The notes under the pieces were generated by a model that made no database searches, was not told the DNA's origin, and saw only the letters and a program-made list of their open reading frames with translations. Positions 22,863 to 30,350 of a stretch of 30,498 nucleotides of DNA are shown here, piece after piece; the stretch's first letter is position 1, and every line of letters begins with the position of its first letter. This stretch comes from Treponema sp. UBA6988 (lineage in GTDB: Bacteria > Spirochaetota > Spirochaetia > Treponematales > Treponemataceae): NCBI GenBank assembly GCA_002448445.1, contig DJYC01000097.1, positions 1 through 30,498 of the forward strand. The letters run 5' to 3'. A program made the position numbers and the translations under genes.

Positions 22863-23126
22863 GGGGCGTTGTCGCAACCTTCGGTTGCTATCGAGTTTCC
22901 TATCGAAAACTCGCGGGATTTATCTGCTAACAACAAACAATTTTAGCAGGCGTTGTCCGCTCGCTATGCGAGCTACCGAGTTACTTCGTAACTCGCAAGT
23001 TTTATTTTTAAACTTGCCATTAAACTTTGGGGCGTTGTCGCAACCTCCGGTTGCTATCGAGTTTTCTATCGAAAACTCGCGGGATTTATCTGCTAACAAC
23101 AACCAATTTTAGCAGGCGTTGCGGGC
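22863..23126. repeat. Tandem 166-bp hairpin-rich repeat (about 1.6 copies)
   Basis: Copy 1 is 22863-23028; copy 2 starts at 23029 and breaks off near 23126. Nearly every base lies in one of a chain of small hairpins: 22874-22888 (GCAACC/GGTTGC), 22892-22913 (CGAGTTT/AAACTCG), 22924-22949 (CTGCTAA/TTAGCAG), 22959-22973 (GCTCGC/GCGAGC), 22977-22995 (CGAGTTAC/GTAACTCG) and 22995-23017 (GCAAGTTT/AAACTTGC). No coding sense. Confidence 0.8.
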
Positions 23127-23237
23127 GGCGTTTGAGCCCGCAGAGGGGGTAGCGGAAAAGGCAACAAAGCGGAGCAAATGACGAAAGCGGCTTGTTTCGA
23201 AAACAGGTATTTTGTTACGGCAAAGACCATGAATCAA

Positions 23238-23310
23238 GTTCAGGGTGACGGCCGCTCCCTGAACGTAGTCGAAGGGCGCGGTGTGTGCAATGGGCTTTAG
23301 ACGCTTCGAC
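23238..23310. repeat. REP-like hairpin pair
   Basis: GTTCAGGG/CCCTGAAC (23238-23264) is followed by GTCGAAG/CTTCGAC (23268-23310). The rest of 23127-23431 shows only further hairpins, such as GGGGGA/TCCCCC near 23400-23417. No gene seen. Confidence 0.65.
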
Positions 23311-23431
23311 AGGCTCAGCGTCCGTGGATACTGTCATTTTTTTGCTTTGCCTGCTTGCCGCTTTTGGCATTTGCGGAGCGACTTGCCTTTGTAGCGAGGG
23401 GGAGACTTCCCCCCCCCTGTATTCAGAAAAA

Positions 23432-23926
23432 TTAGTTCATTACCTTTGAACCGCGGTCCATTGCGGTAAGGCCGGACTTTAAGAGTTCAAGGATGCCGTA
23501 GGGTTCGAGAAGGCGGATGAGGGAAGAAATTTTGTCTTCGCTACCGGTTGCCTCTACGATAAGGGAATCTTCTGCAACGTCTACGATGTGGGCGCGGAAA
23601 ATGTTGCAGGTTTCGATGATTACTGCGCGGTTTGTTCCAGCGGCTTTTACCTTGATGAGTGCCATTTCCCTCTGGGTTGTGGCGGACGGGTCGCAGTGCT
23701 CGATGGAGATTACTTCCACGAGTTTTGAAAGCTGCTTTTCTATCTGCTCAAGGATGTATTCGTCTCCGCGGACAACGATGGTCATGCGGCTTCTCATACT
23801 GTCCTGGGTTTCGCAGACGGTAAGGGAATCGATGTTGTAGCCACGGCGGCTAAAAAGACCTGATACACGGCTAAGTACACCGGCATGGTTTTCCACTAAA
23901 ACAGACAAAACGTATTTTTTTTCCAT
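23432..23926 (-). CDS. ilvN: Acetolactate synthase regulatory (small) subunit
   Basis: 164 residues, the usual IlvN/IlvH length. An N-terminal ACT domain starts YVLSVLVENHAGVLSRVSGLFSRRGYNID, with the valine-binding Asn/Gly positions (ENHAGVL). The C-terminal domain contains EMALIKVKA and ATGSEDKISSLIRLLEPYGILE. It binds the catalytic subunit and makes it sensitive to valine. No ilvB/ilvI large-subunit gene is next to it. Instead it follows the DAHP synthase fusion by 45 bp, probably as one transcript. AAGGAG lies 6 nt upstream. Confidence 0.96.
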   Translation of the reverse strand: MEKKYVLSVLVENHAGVLSRVSGLFSRRGYNIDSLTVCETQDSMRSRMTIVVRGDEYILEQIEKQLSKLVEVISIEHCDPSATTQREMALIKVKAAGTNRAVIIETCNIFRAHIVDVAEDSLIVEATGSEDKISSLIRLLEPYGILELLKSGLTAMDRGSKVMN

Positions 23927-23971
23927 ATCAAACTCCTTTATTGATATAGGACTTGTATTTTTGCAAGTCTC

Positions 23972-25876
23972 TTATTTTATTTCTGAATAAATACCCAGGA
24001 GGCGAACATCCTCGGTATTATCCCTAAGTTCAGCAAGTATTGTGTTAACGTAGGTGTTAACTTCGCTAATGCCTGTAAGCTCTGCGTCTATGTAGAACCA
24101 GTAGCGCCATGACTCCCCTTCTATTGGGCGTGACTCTATGCGGGTAAGGTTAAGGCGGTGGCGGTCAAAGATTCCAAGCACGCGGTAAAGGGCACCTGCC
24201 TCGTTGCGGGTCTTTAGGATAAAGCTTGCCATGTTGGGGCTTACGTTAAGGTCGCGCAGGTGCTTTTTCTGGACAGACTGGATTACCACAAAGCGGGTAA
24301 AGTTGCGAGGGTCGTCTTCTACGTCTTCCTGAAGGACTTCCAGTTTGTAGAGGGCTGCATTCTGGGTGCTTCCAATTGCGGCTCTTGTCTTGTCTGCTTT
24401 TTCTGCAACTTCACTTGCGGCTGTGGCGGTAGAAACGGCTTCCACCTGCTTCCAGTCCTTGTGTCCGCTAAGGAATTTGCGGCACTGGCTTAAGGCCTGG
24501 GGGTGGGAGGAAACGGTTTTTATGTCTGCAATACTGCTTCCCTTTACACCCAGCAAGGCATGGCGTATGTTTAGCGTTACGGCTCCAATAATTGTTACGT
24601 CTTCAAAGCGGCTAAAGTTGTCGTAGTTTTGGTAGACGCTTCCTGCTAGGGAATTTTCAACAGGAACCATTCCGTAGTCGGCACTTCCGTCTGTTACCTG
24701 CTGGAATATTTCTGCAAAGGAATCTACGGCTTTTGCTTCTGCTTCTGATGAATCAAAGTAGCGGCTGATTGCCTGTTCTGCATAGGCACCGCGGTTTCCT
24801 GAATATGCGCAGACAAGTTTTTTTGCTTCCCCGGCTTCGTGGATGTGGGCTACGGACTTTCCCATTACTGGAGCAAGCGCTTCTATGTCGTGCATTAATT
24901 TGTCAAACTGGACGGGAAGAAGGGACGCTGCACCTCCGGCCATTGCTTTTTCCGGCTCCGGGTGAACGTCTGCCATGATTCCGTCTGCACCGGCAGCGAT
25001 TGCGGCAAGCCCCATTGGTAAAACCTTGTCTCTTACACCGATTGCTCGGCAGGGGTCTACGATTATGGGAAGATGTGTTAGCGAACGAAGGACTGGAATT
25101 GCGCTAAGGTCAAGAGTGTTGCGTGTTGCGTGCTCAAAGGTTCTGATTCCCCGCTCGCACAAAATAACTCTGTCTGTTCCGCTTGCAAGAAGGTATTCGG
25201 CAGACATGAGGAATTCTTCCAGGGTTGCAGTGTAGCCTCTTTTTAGGATTACAGGCTTTCCAAGTGCGCCGACTTTTTTTAGAAGGTCAAAGTCCTGCAT
25301 GTTGCGGCTGCCTATCTGGTAAACGTCAACATCGTAGTTTTCCATTATGGGGATAAGCTCTGGAGAAACGATTTCTGTTACGATTGGGAGTCCGTATTTT
25401 TCTCCGGCTTCTTTTAGGTAGCGAAGGCCCTCTTCTCCAAGGCCGGGATAGCTGTATGGGGAAAGGCGGGGCTTGTAGGCTCTTCCGCGAAGCATTACAG
25501 CACCGCTTTTTGCAACAAGGCGTGCCACTTCCTGAATCTGGTCGCGGCTTTCCACTGCGCACGGTCCTGCTACGGAGACTACACGGTTACCGCCAACCCT
25601 GATTATTTGTCCGCGGTTGTTCTTTATTTCTACGGTTGAATTTTCCTTTTTGAATTCCCGGCTGGCCATTTTGTAGGGCTTGCTGATTGGAATTACGCGC
25701 TGAACACCGGGGAGGTTTTCCACTTGCTTTAAATCCATGGACACTTTGCCAACGGCAGCTAGAATCGTGTCTTCATCACCCTGAACTTCATTCAATTTAA
25801 AAGCGCGGTCGGTGAGGAATGTTTCAAGATTCAGCTTGTCGCTTTTGCTTATGTCCTTCTTTAAAACAATGACCAT
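23972..25876 (-). CDS. Fused DAHP synthase / prephenate dehydratase / ACT protein
   Basis: 634 residues joining the first step of the shikimate pathway to the phenylalanine-branch step. Residues 1-70 are a small ferredoxin-like regulatory domain. Residues 85-340 are a type I-beta DAHP synthase with AGPCAVES (metal C106), LRGRAYKPR, QIGSRNMQDF, LKRGYTATLEEF, IVDPCRA and MADVHPEPEKA. Residues 354-535 are prephenate dehydratase with YSGNRGAYAEQAI, VPVENSLAGSV, SSHPQALSQC and the catalytic TRF (527-529). Residues 548-634 are an ACT domain with the phenylalanine-binding ESRP (581-584). No chorismate mutase domain is present. Full length with no frameshift. Promoter at 25897-25925; AAGGA precedes the ATG. 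Phenylalanine binding to the ACT domain could control both activities. Confidence 0.93.
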   Translation of the reverse strand: MVIVLKKDISKSDKLNLETFLTDRAFKLNEVQGDEDTILAAVGKVSMDLKQVENLPGVQRVIPISKPYKMASREFKKENSTVEIKNNRGQIIRVGGNRVVSVAGPCAVESRDQIQEVARLVAKSGAVMLRGRAYKPRLSPYSYPGLGEEGLRYLKEAGEKYGLPIVTEIVSPELIPIMENYDVDVYQIGSRNMQDFDLLKKVGALGKPVILKRGYTATLEEFLMSAEYLLASGTDRVILCERGIRTFEHATRNTLDLSAIPVLRSLTHLPIIVDPCRAIGVRDKVLPMGLAAIAAGADGIMADVHPEPEKAMAGGAASLLPVQFDKLMHDIEALAPVMGKSVAHIHEAGEAKKLVCAYSGNRGAYAEQAISRYFDSSEAEAKAVDSFAEIFQQVTDGSADYGMVPVENSLAGSVYQNYDNFSRFEDVTIIGAVTLNIRHALLGVKGSSIADIKTVSSHPQALSQCRKFLSGHKDWKQVEAVSTATAASEVAEKADKTRAAIGSTQNAALYKLEVLQEDVEDDPRNFTRFVVIQSVQKKHLRDLNVSPNMASFILKTRNEAGALYRVLGIFDRHRLNLTRIESRPIEGESWRYWFYIDAELTGISEVNTYVNTILAELRDNTEDVRLLGIYSEIK

Positions 25877-25896
25877 AGGAATTCCTTATTCTGCTG

Positions 25897-25925
25897 ATTA
25901 TAGCATGTTTTGATTATATTTGCAA
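25897..25925 (-). promoter_or_regulatory. Promoter of the DAHPS-PDT/ilvN operon
   Basis: On the minus strand TTGCAA (25920-25925), exactly 17 bp, extended TGCTATAAT (hexamer 25897-25902). The leader is only about 14 nt, so there is no room for an attenuator. Confidence 0.75.
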
Positions 25926-25959
25926 TCTTACTATTGAAGCACACATGGAAATCAATTTT

Positions 25960-26180
25960 GCGTTCCGCTCCCAGGCAAATCCGTCTGAACCCCGCGGTGT
26001 CGCGGAATAGGAAATTAAACTCGCTGCGCGGCTTGAAGCTACGCTGCCGGGTACGTTCCGCTCCGTACCCGCAACGAAGTTTCAAGCTATGCGGTTTTCA
26101 GCCCACAACGCTACGCCTTGCTACCGTTGTGTGCCTTCCGCTGCACACATACACCGTAGCAAGTGCGTTTGGTGTACCCG
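25960..26180. repeat. Hairpin-chain intergenic repeat
   Basis: Hairpins CGGGTACG/CGTACCCG (26048-26071), CACAACG/CGTTGTG (26104-26131) and TGTGTGC/GCACACA (26128-26149). The first and last have nearly the same loop, TTCCGCT. It fills the gap between the EEP gene and the DAHPS promoter; no gene seen. Confidence 0.6.
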
Positions 26181-26234
26181 AAGGGCGATTTCCAGTTGCT
26201 TTGCATAAGAATAGATTTGAAAAATTGGAAGGTA

Positions 26235-27320
26235 TTATTGCAGGCTGGCGGTAAGCAGTACGGGGTTGTGGTCGCTGTGGGTAAAGTCTAGGTCGATTGT
26301 TTTTACGGATGAGACGCCTACGTTTGGGGAAAGGATGAAGCCGTCTATGCAGAAAAACTGGAAGGTGGATTTTTCTGCTTCCCTGTAGACAAGGCCGTTG
26401 GAGCGGCAGGTTGGGACGGATGGATCTTGCAGCAAAGTCCAGCCCTGGGGAAAGTCTGCAAGGTTCAGGCGGCCAGGCTTCCAACCGTTGGGCTTTTGGT
26501 AATAGGATGAAATGTCCGAGTTGGAAAAAGTCTGGTTAAAGTCGCCACCTGCAATTACGTAGTTGCCCTTTTGGTATTCAGCCTGCATAAAATCCCTTAG
26601 GATTTTTGTCTGCTTAATCTTGCCCTCACCCGAATCAAAGGCTTCCAGATGAAGGTTTACAAGGACAAGTTCCCTTTTTCCATTCTCCCCTTCTGCCGTT
26701 ACAGGAATGCGGTTTACGAGGAGGCATCTCTTTAGGTTTGCAATGCGGACAGGCCACTTGAAGGGAACAAAGAGGCTTATTCTTTGGGCGGAAGAGACGC
26801 TACAGGATGAAAGGGTTAAAAGGCCTGACTCAACGTGTCCGATTGGCGGCAGGGGAAAGGGAACGAATGCAGCCTTAAAATTGTAGGCGAATGAATAAGA
26901 AAATTCCTTCATTGCGGAAGAGAAGAATTCCACTTGGTTGATTCTATGGCTTCTCTTTGCGCAAAGGTCAACTTCCTGCAAGAGGACTACATCTGGCTTT
27001 AAGTCATTTATATTTTTTACAAAGGCCTCTAGGTTCTGATGAATCTGGGAAGGAGTTGAGTTTTGCACGTGTTTTCCGCCGTCCATAAAGAAGTCTGCAT
27101 AGTCTGCAAGGTCTGCGTAGCCTATGTTCCAGGAGAGGATTTTTATTTCCTTCTTGGGGGCAAGTTGCCTTTGGGCATTACCCGCTACAGCTGCATCTTC
27201 CCTGTCCTTTGGGCGGTATTCCAGTGCGGTTAGCAGTGCAAGGCCCAGCAGAAGTAATGCCGCTGCAAAGGAAACAATGGCAAGAGGTAGCAAAAAAATT
27301 ATTCCGTAGCTTTTTTTCAC
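26235..27320 (-). CDS. Membrane-anchored endonuclease/exonuclease/phosphatase-family hydrolase
   Basis: 361 residues from a GTG at 27320. One N-terminal hydrophobic segment (about 6-32) anchors it, with the catalytic part outside the cytoplasm. The EEP fold motifs are complete: SWNIGY (N65), LLQEVD (E116), VNLHLEAF, GGDFNQTF, CIDGFIL and the C-terminal HSDHNPV. The family hydrolyses phosphodiesters or phosphoesters of DNA, lipids or inositols with a metal ion; the anchor and position suggest an envelope substrate, but the sequence does not say which. The only ribosome-site candidate is AGGA about 9 nt upstream, and it is formed by the end of the adjoining repeat B copy. Confidence 0.9.
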   Translation of the reverse strand: MKKSYGIIFLLPLAIVSFAAALLLLGLALLTALEYRPKDREDAAVAGNAQRQLAPKKEIKILSWNIGYADLADYADFFMDGGKHVQNSTPSQIHQNLEAFVKNINDLKPDVVLLQEVDLCAKRSHRINQVEFFSSAMKEFSYSFAYNFKAAFVPFPLPPIGHVESGLLTLSSCSVSSAQRISLFVPFKWPVRIANLKRCLLVNRIPVTAEGENGKRELVLVNLHLEAFDSGEGKIKQTKILRDFMQAEYQKGNYVIAGGDFNQTFSNSDISSYYQKPNGWKPGRLNLADFPQGWTLLQDPSVPTCRSNGLVYREAEKSTFQFFCIDGFILSPNVGVSSVKTIDLDFTHSDHNPVLLTASLQ

Positions 27321-27328
27321 AAATAAAT

Positions 27329-27474
27329 CCTAGCCCCGATTGGAAGGGTTGCGCAGCAAGACCGACCGCAGGGCGGGCCGAAGCGACAGCGTAGCCCTGG
27401 AAAGCGGGATAAAATGCCCTTCTGAGGGGCATGAAGTGCCCCGAACAGTTCAAAAAGCAATGCGCTCCAAAAAA
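27329..27474 (+). repeat. Dispersed repeat family B, copy 3 (downstream of thrA)
   Basis: CCTAGCCCCGATTGGAAGGG, then CCCTGGAAAGCGGG, then CAGTTCAAAAAGCAA-GCGCTCC, in the same order and spacing as 5248-5395. Its left end abuts the EEP start and its right end the thrA terminator. Confidence 0.75.
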
Positions 27475-27512
27475 AGAAAAAAGAGGGGGTCAATTCAAAA
27501 AGAAGTGCCCCC
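27468..27512 (-). terminator. thrA terminator
   Basis: On the minus strand GGGGG (27508-27512) pairs with CCCCC (27485-27489), followed by TCTTTTTTCTTTTTTT. Confidence 0.65.
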
Positions 27513-27520
27513 GCCTTATT

Positions 27521-30010
27521 TTAATTGTTGAAGTTCCAGCTTACGGTGCGGAGAATGTCTCCAAAGACACCTGCTGCGGTAACGCCTGCACCTGCTCCGT
27601 ATCCGCGGACGGTAAGAGGAATTGGCGTGTAGCGGGCTGTAAAGAAGACGAATGCGTTTTCGCCACCCTTTACCGGGTAAAGCGGGTCTTCAGGGCCAAC
27701 TTCCAGCATGCCTACGCTAACCTTGCCGTCTTTGATGCTTGCTCCCATGCGCAAGACTTTGTTCTGTTTTTTGAGCTCTGCAATTTTGTCTGCAAAATAT
27801 GAGTCAAGTTCGGGCAGACGCTTGAGGAATTCCTCGGTTGTGCCTTCCAGGTTGAATCCTTCGGGGAAGATTGAGTTCATCTTTATGTCCTCAAGCTCAA
27901 GCTCCATTCCGGATTCGCGGGCAATAATCAGTGCCTTGCGGGCAACGTCGGTTCCCTTAAGGTCGTCGCGTGGGTCTGGCTCTGTGTAGCGGAGTTCCTT
28001 TGCTTCAAGAACTGCCTCGCTGAACTTTTTGCCTTCATCCAGCTTGCCAAAGATGTAGCTTAATGAACCGGACATGATTCCGTTGAAGGCTGTAAGGCGG
28101 TCACCGGACTTGAAGAGGTTCTGCAGGGTGTCGATTATAGGAAGCCCTGCACCAACGTTTGTCTCGTAGAGGAAGCGTACGTGCATGCGGTTTGCGGTTT
28201 CGCGCAGCTTTCTGTAGAAGTCCATGCTCATGGAATTTGCGCGCTTGTTTGGGGTTGCAATGTTCATGCCTGCTTCGAGGATGTCTATGTAGCGCTCGGG
28301 CAGGTCGTAGCTTGCTGTGCAGTCTACGAATATTGGGTTGAGAGGCTTTGTCTCGCGGACAAATTCGAGGATTTCGTCCAGATTTGTCTTTGTTCCGTGG
28401 TCCTTGACCTGCTTGCGCCAGTCGTCCTTTAGGTTGATTCCGTGCTTGGCCTTTATCATGCCGTCTATGTTGGCAATTGTCATTACGCGGATGTCGATTC
28501 CCTGTTCAAGGAGGGCTTCCTGCTGGTCGCGGATCTGGTCAACCATTGTACCGCCGATTGTTCCCACGCCGAATGCAAAGACCTGGATTGACTGCTTTGC
28601 GTTGATGAAGAATTTGTGGGCAATGCGTACGGCAGTGTCTCCGTCGTAGCCGTTGATTACTGCGGAAATTGAGCGTTCGCTTGGGCCCTGGGCAATTGCA
28701 AGAATGTTTACGTCGCGGCTTGCAAGTGCGTCAAAGAAGGTTCCCGCAACACCGCGCTTCTGCTTCATGGCGTCGCCTACGATGGAAACTATTGCACAGT
28801 CCTTGTGAACATCGATTGGGTTTATAAGCTTTGTTGAAATTTCAAGGGAGAATTCCGCTTTTAGAACGTCAAGAACCTTGTCTGCATAAGCCTTCCTTAC
28901 GCAGAATGAAAGCATGTATTCAGATGAAGACTGGGTAATCAAAAGGACTGAAATGCCTGCGTTGCCAACAGCATTGAATATGCGGGCAGCCATACCCTTG
29001 CGGCCTTTCATGCCGGAACCGCTGACGCTTATCATTGAGCAGTCTTTAAGGCAGCTTATTCCGCGTACGGGGCCAGTTTTTGCTGCTTCCGGAATGGGTC
29101 CCCTTGCAATGCGTGTACCCTTTGCAGAGGGATTGCGGCTGTTAAGGCTCCATGCCTCAATATTTTTTGCGGCAAGAGGTGCCAGTGTCTTTGGGTGAAG
29201 GACCTTACTTCCAAAGAAGGAAAGTTCCATGGCCTCTTCGTAGGTAAGGTCGTCCACAAGAACGGCTTCCTTTACAACGCGGGGGTCTGCGGTGTAGATA
29301 CCGTCTACATCCGTCCAGAATTCAACCTTGGATGCGCCAAGTGATGAGCCTACGATGGCTGCGCTAAAGTCGCTTCCGTTGCGTCCCAAAAGTCCGGGAA
29401 CAGGCTCTTTTCCAGAACCGCCAATCCATGAGCAGATGAATCCAGGGAACAAAAGAATGCGGGCGGAAGAGCTCTCGCGGTAAGATGCAAGTGCCTCTGC
29501 GCAGCGTGCATAGTCGGGGTCGCCCTCCTTCTGGCTGCCTGTGGTAAAGATGAACTTGCGGCTGTCCAAAAGCAAAACGCTCTGCCCCTTTGCTACAAGA
29601 ACGGCCTCCACAATCGGAGAGCAAAGGAGTTCTCCCATGCCCATGATGCGGCAGTGGGCGTTATCTGGACACTCACCAAAAGCGCTTATGGCAGAAAGAA
29701 GCTTCTTAAGATCCTCAAAAAGCGGGTCAATTTTCTTTGTAACCGCCTCTGTATTTAATGAAGGAAGAGTTGACTTTAATTCAGCAAGAATGTCCGTATG
29801 GGTTGAACGAAGCTGCTGTACATAAAGATCGGGTGTCTGTCCCGAAACACAAGCGTCAATTGCCTCCTGCAGCTTGTTTGAAACACCGGCAACGGCACTT
29901 ACCACAACGGAAATGCGGTCTTTATTGGCCCGTCCGATCATAATCTCCACGCTGTCCAAAATGCGCTGTGCGGACCCCATGCTTGTTCCGCCGAACTTAA
30001 GTGTTAGCAT
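27521..30010 (-). CDS. thrA: Bifunctional aspartokinase / homoserine dehydrogenase
   Basis: 829 residues, the full ThrA/MetL length. Residues 1-300 are aspartokinase, with KFGGTSMGS (5-13), a GRNGSDFSAAI block (209-219) and WTDVDGIYTADPR (232-244). Residues about 315-470 hold two ACT repeats, the usual allosteric site for threonine or lysine. Residues 475-829 are homoserine dehydrogenase, with the nucleotide loop FGVGTIGG (480-487), NGIMSGSLSYIF and the catalytic-region EPDPRDDLKGTDVARKALI. It makes aspartyl phosphate and, two steps later, homoserine for threonine and methionine. Regulation cannot be read from the sequence, since ThrA and MetL share this layout. Single gene: promoter at 30043-30071, GAGGAA before the ATG, its own terminator. 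Confidence 0.95.
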   Translation of the reverse strand: MLTLKFGGTSMGSAQRILDSVEIMIGRANKDRISVVVSAVAGVSNKLQEAIDACVSGQTPDLYVQQLRSTHTDILAELKSTLPSLNTEAVTKKIDPLFEDLKKLLSAISAFGECPDNAHCRIMGMGELLCSPIVEAVLVAKGQSVLLLDSRKFIFTTGSQKEGDPDYARCAEALASYRESSSARILLFPGFICSWIGGSGKEPVPGLLGRNGSDFSAAIVGSSLGASKVEFWTDVDGIYTADPRVVKEAVLVDDLTYEEAMELSFFGSKVLHPKTLAPLAAKNIEAWSLNSRNPSAKGTRIARGPIPEAAKTGPVRGISCLKDCSMISVSGSGMKGRKGMAARIFNAVGNAGISVLLITQSSSEYMLSFCVRKAYADKVLDVLKAEFSLEISTKLINPIDVHKDCAIVSIVGDAMKQKRGVAGTFFDALASRDVNILAIAQGPSERSISAVINGYDGDTAVRIAHKFFINAKQSIQVFAFGVGTIGGTMVDQIRDQQEALLEQGIDIRVMTIANIDGMIKAKHGINLKDDWRKQVKDHGTKTNLDEILEFVRETKPLNPIFVDCTASYDLPERYIDILEAGMNIATPNKRANSMSMDFYRKLRETANRMHVRFLYETNVGAGLPIIDTLQNLFKSGDRLTAFNGIMSGSLSYIFGKLDEGKKFSEAVLEAKELRYTEPDPRDDLKGTDVARKALIIARESGMELELEDIKMNSIFPEGFNLEGTTEEFLKRLPELDSYFADKIAELKKQNKVLRMGASIKDGKVSVGMLEVGPEDPLYPVKGGENAFVFFTARYTPIPLTVRGYGAGAGVTAAGVFGDILRTVSWNFNN

Positions 30011-30042
30011 AATTTCCTCTACAAATTCAGTTGAATTGCGTA

Positions 30043-30071
30043 ATTATAGCAATTTTGCGCAGTTAGTTCAA
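30043..30071 (-). promoter_or_regulatory. thrA promoter
   Basis: On the minus strand TTGAAC (30066-30071), exactly 17 bp, extended TGCTATAAT (hexamer 30043-30048). The leader is about 26 nt, so no leader-peptide attenuator fits. Confidence 0.8.
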
Positions 30072-30112
30072 TAATACGCAATGGGACTTGGAAATATCAA
30101 GTTTTGGTTTTA

Positions 30113-30350
30113 AGCTCTAACACTTCTTCCAAAGGAAGAGAGCAGCACTTTGCTATCATTTCGGGGGAAAGTCCTTCTGTCAGGAACTTTCTTGCAGTTC
30201 TTTTACTTCTTCCAGCGGAATGGAACAATAGCTTGCCACTTTTTCAGGGGGCATTTCTTAGGGTGTTTTTTGCAATTCCTTTACTTCTTCCAGCGGAATG
30301 GAACAGCACTTTGCTATCATTTCGGGAGCAATACCTTCTGCCAGAAACTT
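30113..30350 (-). repeat. Three tandem copies of the Rpn C-terminal cassette
   Basis: A ~78-nt unit encoding FLxEGxxPEMIAKCCSxPLEEVxEL occurs three times, aligned on the CCS codons at about 30304, 30226 and 30143. Copy 1 is in the gene. Copy 2 is in the same frame (78 bp = 26 codons) but cut off by the TAA at 30258-30260. Copy 3 is shifted by 5 nt and still open (KFLTEGLSPEMIAKCCSL...). Confidence 0.8.

Noticed and set aside
22863..23126. CRISPR array
   Set aside because: The period is 166 bp, the copies are near-identical throughout, and there are no unique spacers.
23401..23420. Poly-C tract as a phase-variable switch
   Set aside because: It lies downstream of ilvN with no gene or promoter for it to affect.
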